NCBI GenBank assembly: GCA_007695365.1
Contig: REDV01000060.1
Span: forward strand, 1 to 55,962
DNA: 55,962 nucleotides
Source of the DNA: Cryomorphaceae bacterium
Lineage (GTDB): Bacteria; Bacteroidota; Bacteroidia; Flavobacteriales_D; SKUL01
Direction: 5' to 3'
Part shown: positions 53,349-55,962 of the stretch, piece by piece
Layout: each line of letters begins with the position of its first letter
Position numbering within the stretch: position 1 is the stretch's first letter
The notes under the pieces: generated by a model
Seen by the model: only the letters and a program-made list of their open reading frames with translations
The model's database searches: none
Told to the model about the DNA's origin: nothing
Position numbers and translations under genes: made by a program

Positions 53349-54254
53349 ATGAAAGCATACATTGTAACCTTAATGATTTTCGCCTCGCAACTGATGTTCG
53401 CGCAGGGTGAGGACAGCGCCGCCGCTCAGGAACCTGAAAAAATCGTTTCGGGCGACACCACCATTGTGCGCCTCGGGCGCCATCAGTTGAAAATAGTAGA
53501 GCGCGAGGGCAAGGACGAAATACTGCTTGAGAAAAAAATAGAGGATGAATGGGTGTCGCGTAAGAGCTGGAGTGAAAGCGAAAAGGAAGAAGATTGTTTC
53601 GAAAAAAAATTCGCCGAGTGGCACCGCAAAAACAAGCTTACCCATTGGACGGGGATTTACTTCGGTTCTAATGGCTACATCGGAAACAACCAGTCCATTG
53701 AGTTGCCCGAAGAAATTTCCACTCTGGAAGTAGACTACAGCCAATCGTTTATGTTTGCCTTTAACTTCCCGGAAGTTAAGCTGCGGCTGATTAAAGACTA
53801 TGTAGGTATTTATACCGGGCTTGGATACCAGTTTCACAGCTACAGAATGCGGCAAAATACGCACATTGGCTTTGGTAATGATATGTCCTTCGAAACCGAC
53901 ACCTTGCGCGCTCTTACCCGCAATACCATTCAGGCCGGCTACTTGAGGGCACCTGTGATGCTCGAGTTTAACACCAGTCTCGACCCGGCCAAAACCGTGC
54001 ACTTTGCTGTAGGTGTGGTGGGAGGGTTTTTGTTGCACTCTACCTACGTGCAGAACTACCACGAATCAGGGGTGGATTACAACCTGAGCACCCAGCGCAT
54101 ACCCAACCTCAACCCCTTTACTGCCGAAGTGATGGTGCGGGCGGGTTACGGACCTTTCGTGCTCTTTGCGAGCTACGGCCTTACACCGATGTTCAGACGC
54201 AGCGAAGGCCCCGAGCTATTCCCCATCAACGCGGGTCTGGGCTTTGCTTTCTAA
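53349..54254 (+). CDS. Outer-membrane beta-barrel protein of the sigma/anti-sigma operon
   Basis: 301 aa from ATG 53349, which gives a clear signal peptide (about 1-19, LMFAQ); a start at 53283 overlapping the anti-sigma stop lacks one. An acidic/Lys-rich region with short repeats (about 20-95) precedes a barrel with alternating strands (WTGIYFGSNGYIGNN, VGIYTGLGYQFHSYRM, VHFAVGVVGGFLLHSTYV) and a terminal aromatic (GLGFAF). It could be the target or sensor of the sigma/anti-sigma pair. A strong terminator follows. Confidence 0.78.
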   Translation: MKAYIVTLMIFASQLMFAQGEDSAAAQEPEKIVSGDTTIVRLGRHQLKIVEREGKDEILLEKKIEDEWVSRKSWSESEKEEDCFEKKFAEWHRKNKLTHWTGIYFGSNGYIGNNQSIELPEEISTLEVDYSQSFMFAFNFPEVKLRLIKDYVGIYTGLGYQFHSYRMRQNTHIGFGNDMSFETDTLRALTRNTIQAGYLRAPVMLEFNTSLDPAKTVHFAVGVVGGFLLHSTYVQNYHESGVDYNLSTQRIPNLNPFTAEVMVRAGYGPFVLFASYGLTPMFRRSEGPELFPINAGLGFAF

Positions 54255-54279
54255 ATATTCCTCATAATTACAGAACCTG

Positions 54280-54311
54280 CGGGCAGTAGCGAAAGCACTG
54301 CCCGTTTTTTT
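54280..54311 (+). terminator. Intrinsic terminator of the sigma/anti-sigma operon
   Basis: CGGGCAGT (54280-54287) pairs with ACTGCCCG (54297-54304), with an inner GC-GAAA-GC tetraloop stem, followed by seven Ts. Confidence 0.9.
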
Positions 54312-54377
54312 GTACCTCGGCGAATGAATACGCGGGCCTGTAGATTTGCTATTTTTACCCGCCCAAATCAAAAAGCA

Positions 54378-55919
54378 ATGACAGACCGGTTAAAAGAGCT
54401 CAACGACAAAATTGCAGAGGCCCATTTAGGTGGCGGACAGACACGTATAGACGCGCAACACGCAAAAGGTAAACTCACCGCACGCGAGCGGGTACAATTG
54501 CTGCTCGATAAAGGCTCTTTTGAAGAAATAGGAATGCTCGTTACCCACCGATCCAAAAACTTCGGGTTAGACAAACAGCAGTTTTACGGCGATGGTGTGG
54601 TAACCGGCTACGGAACCATTCACGGCCGTTTGGTTTACGTGTTTTCACAAGACTTTACAGTGCTTGGCGGCTCACTCGCTGAAGCACACGCCGAAAAAAT
54701 CTGCCGCATCATGGATCTGGCCATGAAAAACGGCGCTCCGGTTATCGGGCTGAACGACAGCGGAGGCGCACGTATCCAGGAAGGAGTTATTTCGCTGGGT
54801 GGTTATGCCGACATTTTTTATCGCAATACCCTGGCCTCGGGTGTAGTACCGCAGTTATCGGCCATTATGGGGCCTTGTGCAGGCGGTGCGGTGTACTCGC
54901 CTGCCCTTACCGACTTTATTTTCATGGTTGAGAAGACATCCTACATGTTCGTTACAGGGCCCAACGTGGTAAAAACCGTGACGCATGAGGAAGTGACCTC
55001 CGAGGAATTGGGTGGCGCATCTACGCATGCTTCTAAATCGGGGGTAACGCATTTTTCGTGTGTGAACGAAGCTGCGTGTTTGGAACACCTTCGAAAGGTA
55101 ATGACCTATATTCCGCAAAACTGCGAGGAACTGCCACCTTCGGTGGCTTACCAGCCCGGCAACGAAACCCGACCCAAGCTGGACGACCTCATTCCGGAAA
55201 ACGCCAACCAGCCCTATGACATGCGCGAGGTGATTGAAGAAGTTTGCGATGCGCAATCTTTTTTAGAAGTGCACAAAGACTACGCAGAGAATATTGTGGT
55301 GGGTTTTGCCCGCCTCGCCGGACGAAGCATCGGCGTAGTGGCCAACCAGCCGGCTTTTTTGGCGGGGGTGCTCGATATTAAAGCATCCAACAAAGCTGCC
55401 CGTTTTGTGCGCTTTTGCGATGCCTTCAACATTCCGCTGCTGGTGTTTGAGGATGTGCCAGGATTTTTACCCGGCACAGACCAGGAGTGGAACGGTATCA
55501 TCAGCAACGGCGCCAAATTGCTCTATGCCTTCTGCGAAGCTACCGTGCCCCGCGTTACCGTGATTACCCGCAAAGCCTATGGCGGTGCATACGACGTAAT
55601 GAACTCCAAGCATATCGGCGCCGATATGAACTTTGCGTGGCCCACCGCAGAGATTGCCGTAATGGGGGCCAAGGGTGCCGCGGAGATTATTTTCCGTCGC
55701 GAAATTCAGGAGGCTGCCGACCCGGAGGCCAAGCTCAAAGAAAAGGAGGCCTTGTACGCGGAGATGTTCGCCAATCCATACCGTGCCGCAAAACGCGGAT
55801 ACATTGACGAGGTGATTCCGGCTTCCAAAACGCGCGAAAAGCTCATCCGGGCTTTTGATATGCTGAAGAACAAGGCGGAAAAACTGCCCCGCAAAAAGCA
55901 CGGGAATATTCCGCTGTGA
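54378..55919 (+). CDS. Acyl-CoA carboxylase beta subunit (propionyl-CoA carboxylase type)
   Basis: Carboxyltransferase that moves CO2 from biotin to an acyl-CoA such as propionyl-CoA. 513 aa from ATG 54378; an upstream ATG at 54324 adds 18 residues and is less likely. N-half: [20 protein letters not shown], then [22 protein letters not shown] and [17 protein letters not shown] (biotin/CoA oxyanion loops). C-half: [18 protein letters not shown] and [14 protein letters not shown]. The alpha/biotin subunit is not in the window. It could equally be a methylcrotonyl- or acetyl-CoA enzyme, but the motif set fits propionyl-CoA carboxylase best. Confidence 0.88.
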   Translation: MTDRLKELNDKIAEAHLGGGQTRIDAQHAKGKLTARERVQLLLDKGSFEEIGMLVTHRSKNFGLDKQQFYGDGVVTGYGTIHGRLVYVFSQDFTVLGGSLAEAHAEKICRIMDLAMKNGAPVIGLNDSGGARIQEGVISLGGYADIFYRNTLASGVVPQLSAIMGPCAGGAVYSPALTDFIFMVEKTSYMFVTGPNVVKTVTHEEVTSEELGGASTHASKSGVTHFSCVNEAACLEHLRKVMTYIPQNCEELPPSVAYQPGNETRPKLDDLIPENANQPYDMREVIEEVCDAQSFLEVHKDYAENIVVGFARLAGRSIGVVANQPAFLAGVLDIKASNKAARFVRFCDAFNIPLLVFEDVPGFLPGTDQEWNGIISNGAKLLYAFCEATVPRVTVITRKAYGGAYDVMNSKHIGADMNFAWPTAEIAVMGAKGAAEIIFRREIQEAADPEAKLKEKEALYAEMFANPYRAAKRGYIDEVIPASKTREKLIRAFDMLKNKAEKLPRKKHGNIPL

Positions 55920-55962
55920 GGTGATTGGTTAATAAGCCAATAGGCCGGTTAGACAATTAGAC

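Overview
The window is chromosomal DNA from a Bacteroidota bacterium, most likely of the Flavobacteriia. The evidence is the type IX secretion translocon gene sprA, several secreted proteins ending in type IX sorting domains (type A and the gliding-associated type B), Omp28 and DUF6029 proteins, a ribosomal protein L32 of the flavobacterial form, and promoters fitting the Bacteroidota pattern TTTG-N19-TAnnTTTG. Most of the window has balanced base composition and is densely packed with core genes. I saw no rRNA, tRNA, CRISPR array, prophage or insertion sequence.

The exception is the left edge, about 1-4740. It is visibly AT-rich and holds two minus-strand genes: an OLD-family ATPase/TOPRIM nuclease and a membrane-anchored helicase-IV-like helicase. 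Each gene is bounded by its own perfect 10-bp inverted repeat (66-75 with 1794-1803; 1920-1929 with 4641-4650). The junctions between them are long imperfect palindromes. This is what integron gene cassettes with attC sites look like. A consensus Bacteroidota promoter (4737-4767) abuts the first site and points into the array. Functionally the gene pair resembles Gabija-type defence, but each gene sits in its own cassette.

4990-7927 (minus) is a B-vitamin operon: ribF, a secreted LRR protein, a thiamine-binding-type protein and a PnuC transporter fused to a NadR-like kinase. 8097-9847 (plus) is atpDC. 10100-21815 (minus) is the run maeB-ruvA-sprA-gcvH-vanZ-tonB. 21942-29833 holds secreted and envelope proteins, including two Omp28 proteins, a TlpA-like thioredoxin and a DUF6029 barrel. 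29857-34373 has ruvB, a lipoprotein, and a methyltransferase/GT2/GT39 lipid-linked glycosylation operon. 34454-41430 has a Crp/Fnr regulator, the fatty-acid block DUF177-rpmF-fabH-accB-accC, then pdxA and leucyl aminopeptidase. 41612-49694 has two large type B sorted adhesin-like proteins, ribE, metF and two small secreted proteins. 49890-55919 (plus) has lepA, an ECF sigma/anti-sigma/outer-membrane module, and an acyl-CoA carboxylase beta subunit.

Several genes (ribF, sprA, the gene at 24907) appear to start with TTG, and ribE and the anti-sigma gene with GTG. Starts were therefore chosen from family N-termini and signal peptides rather than from the longest reading frame.
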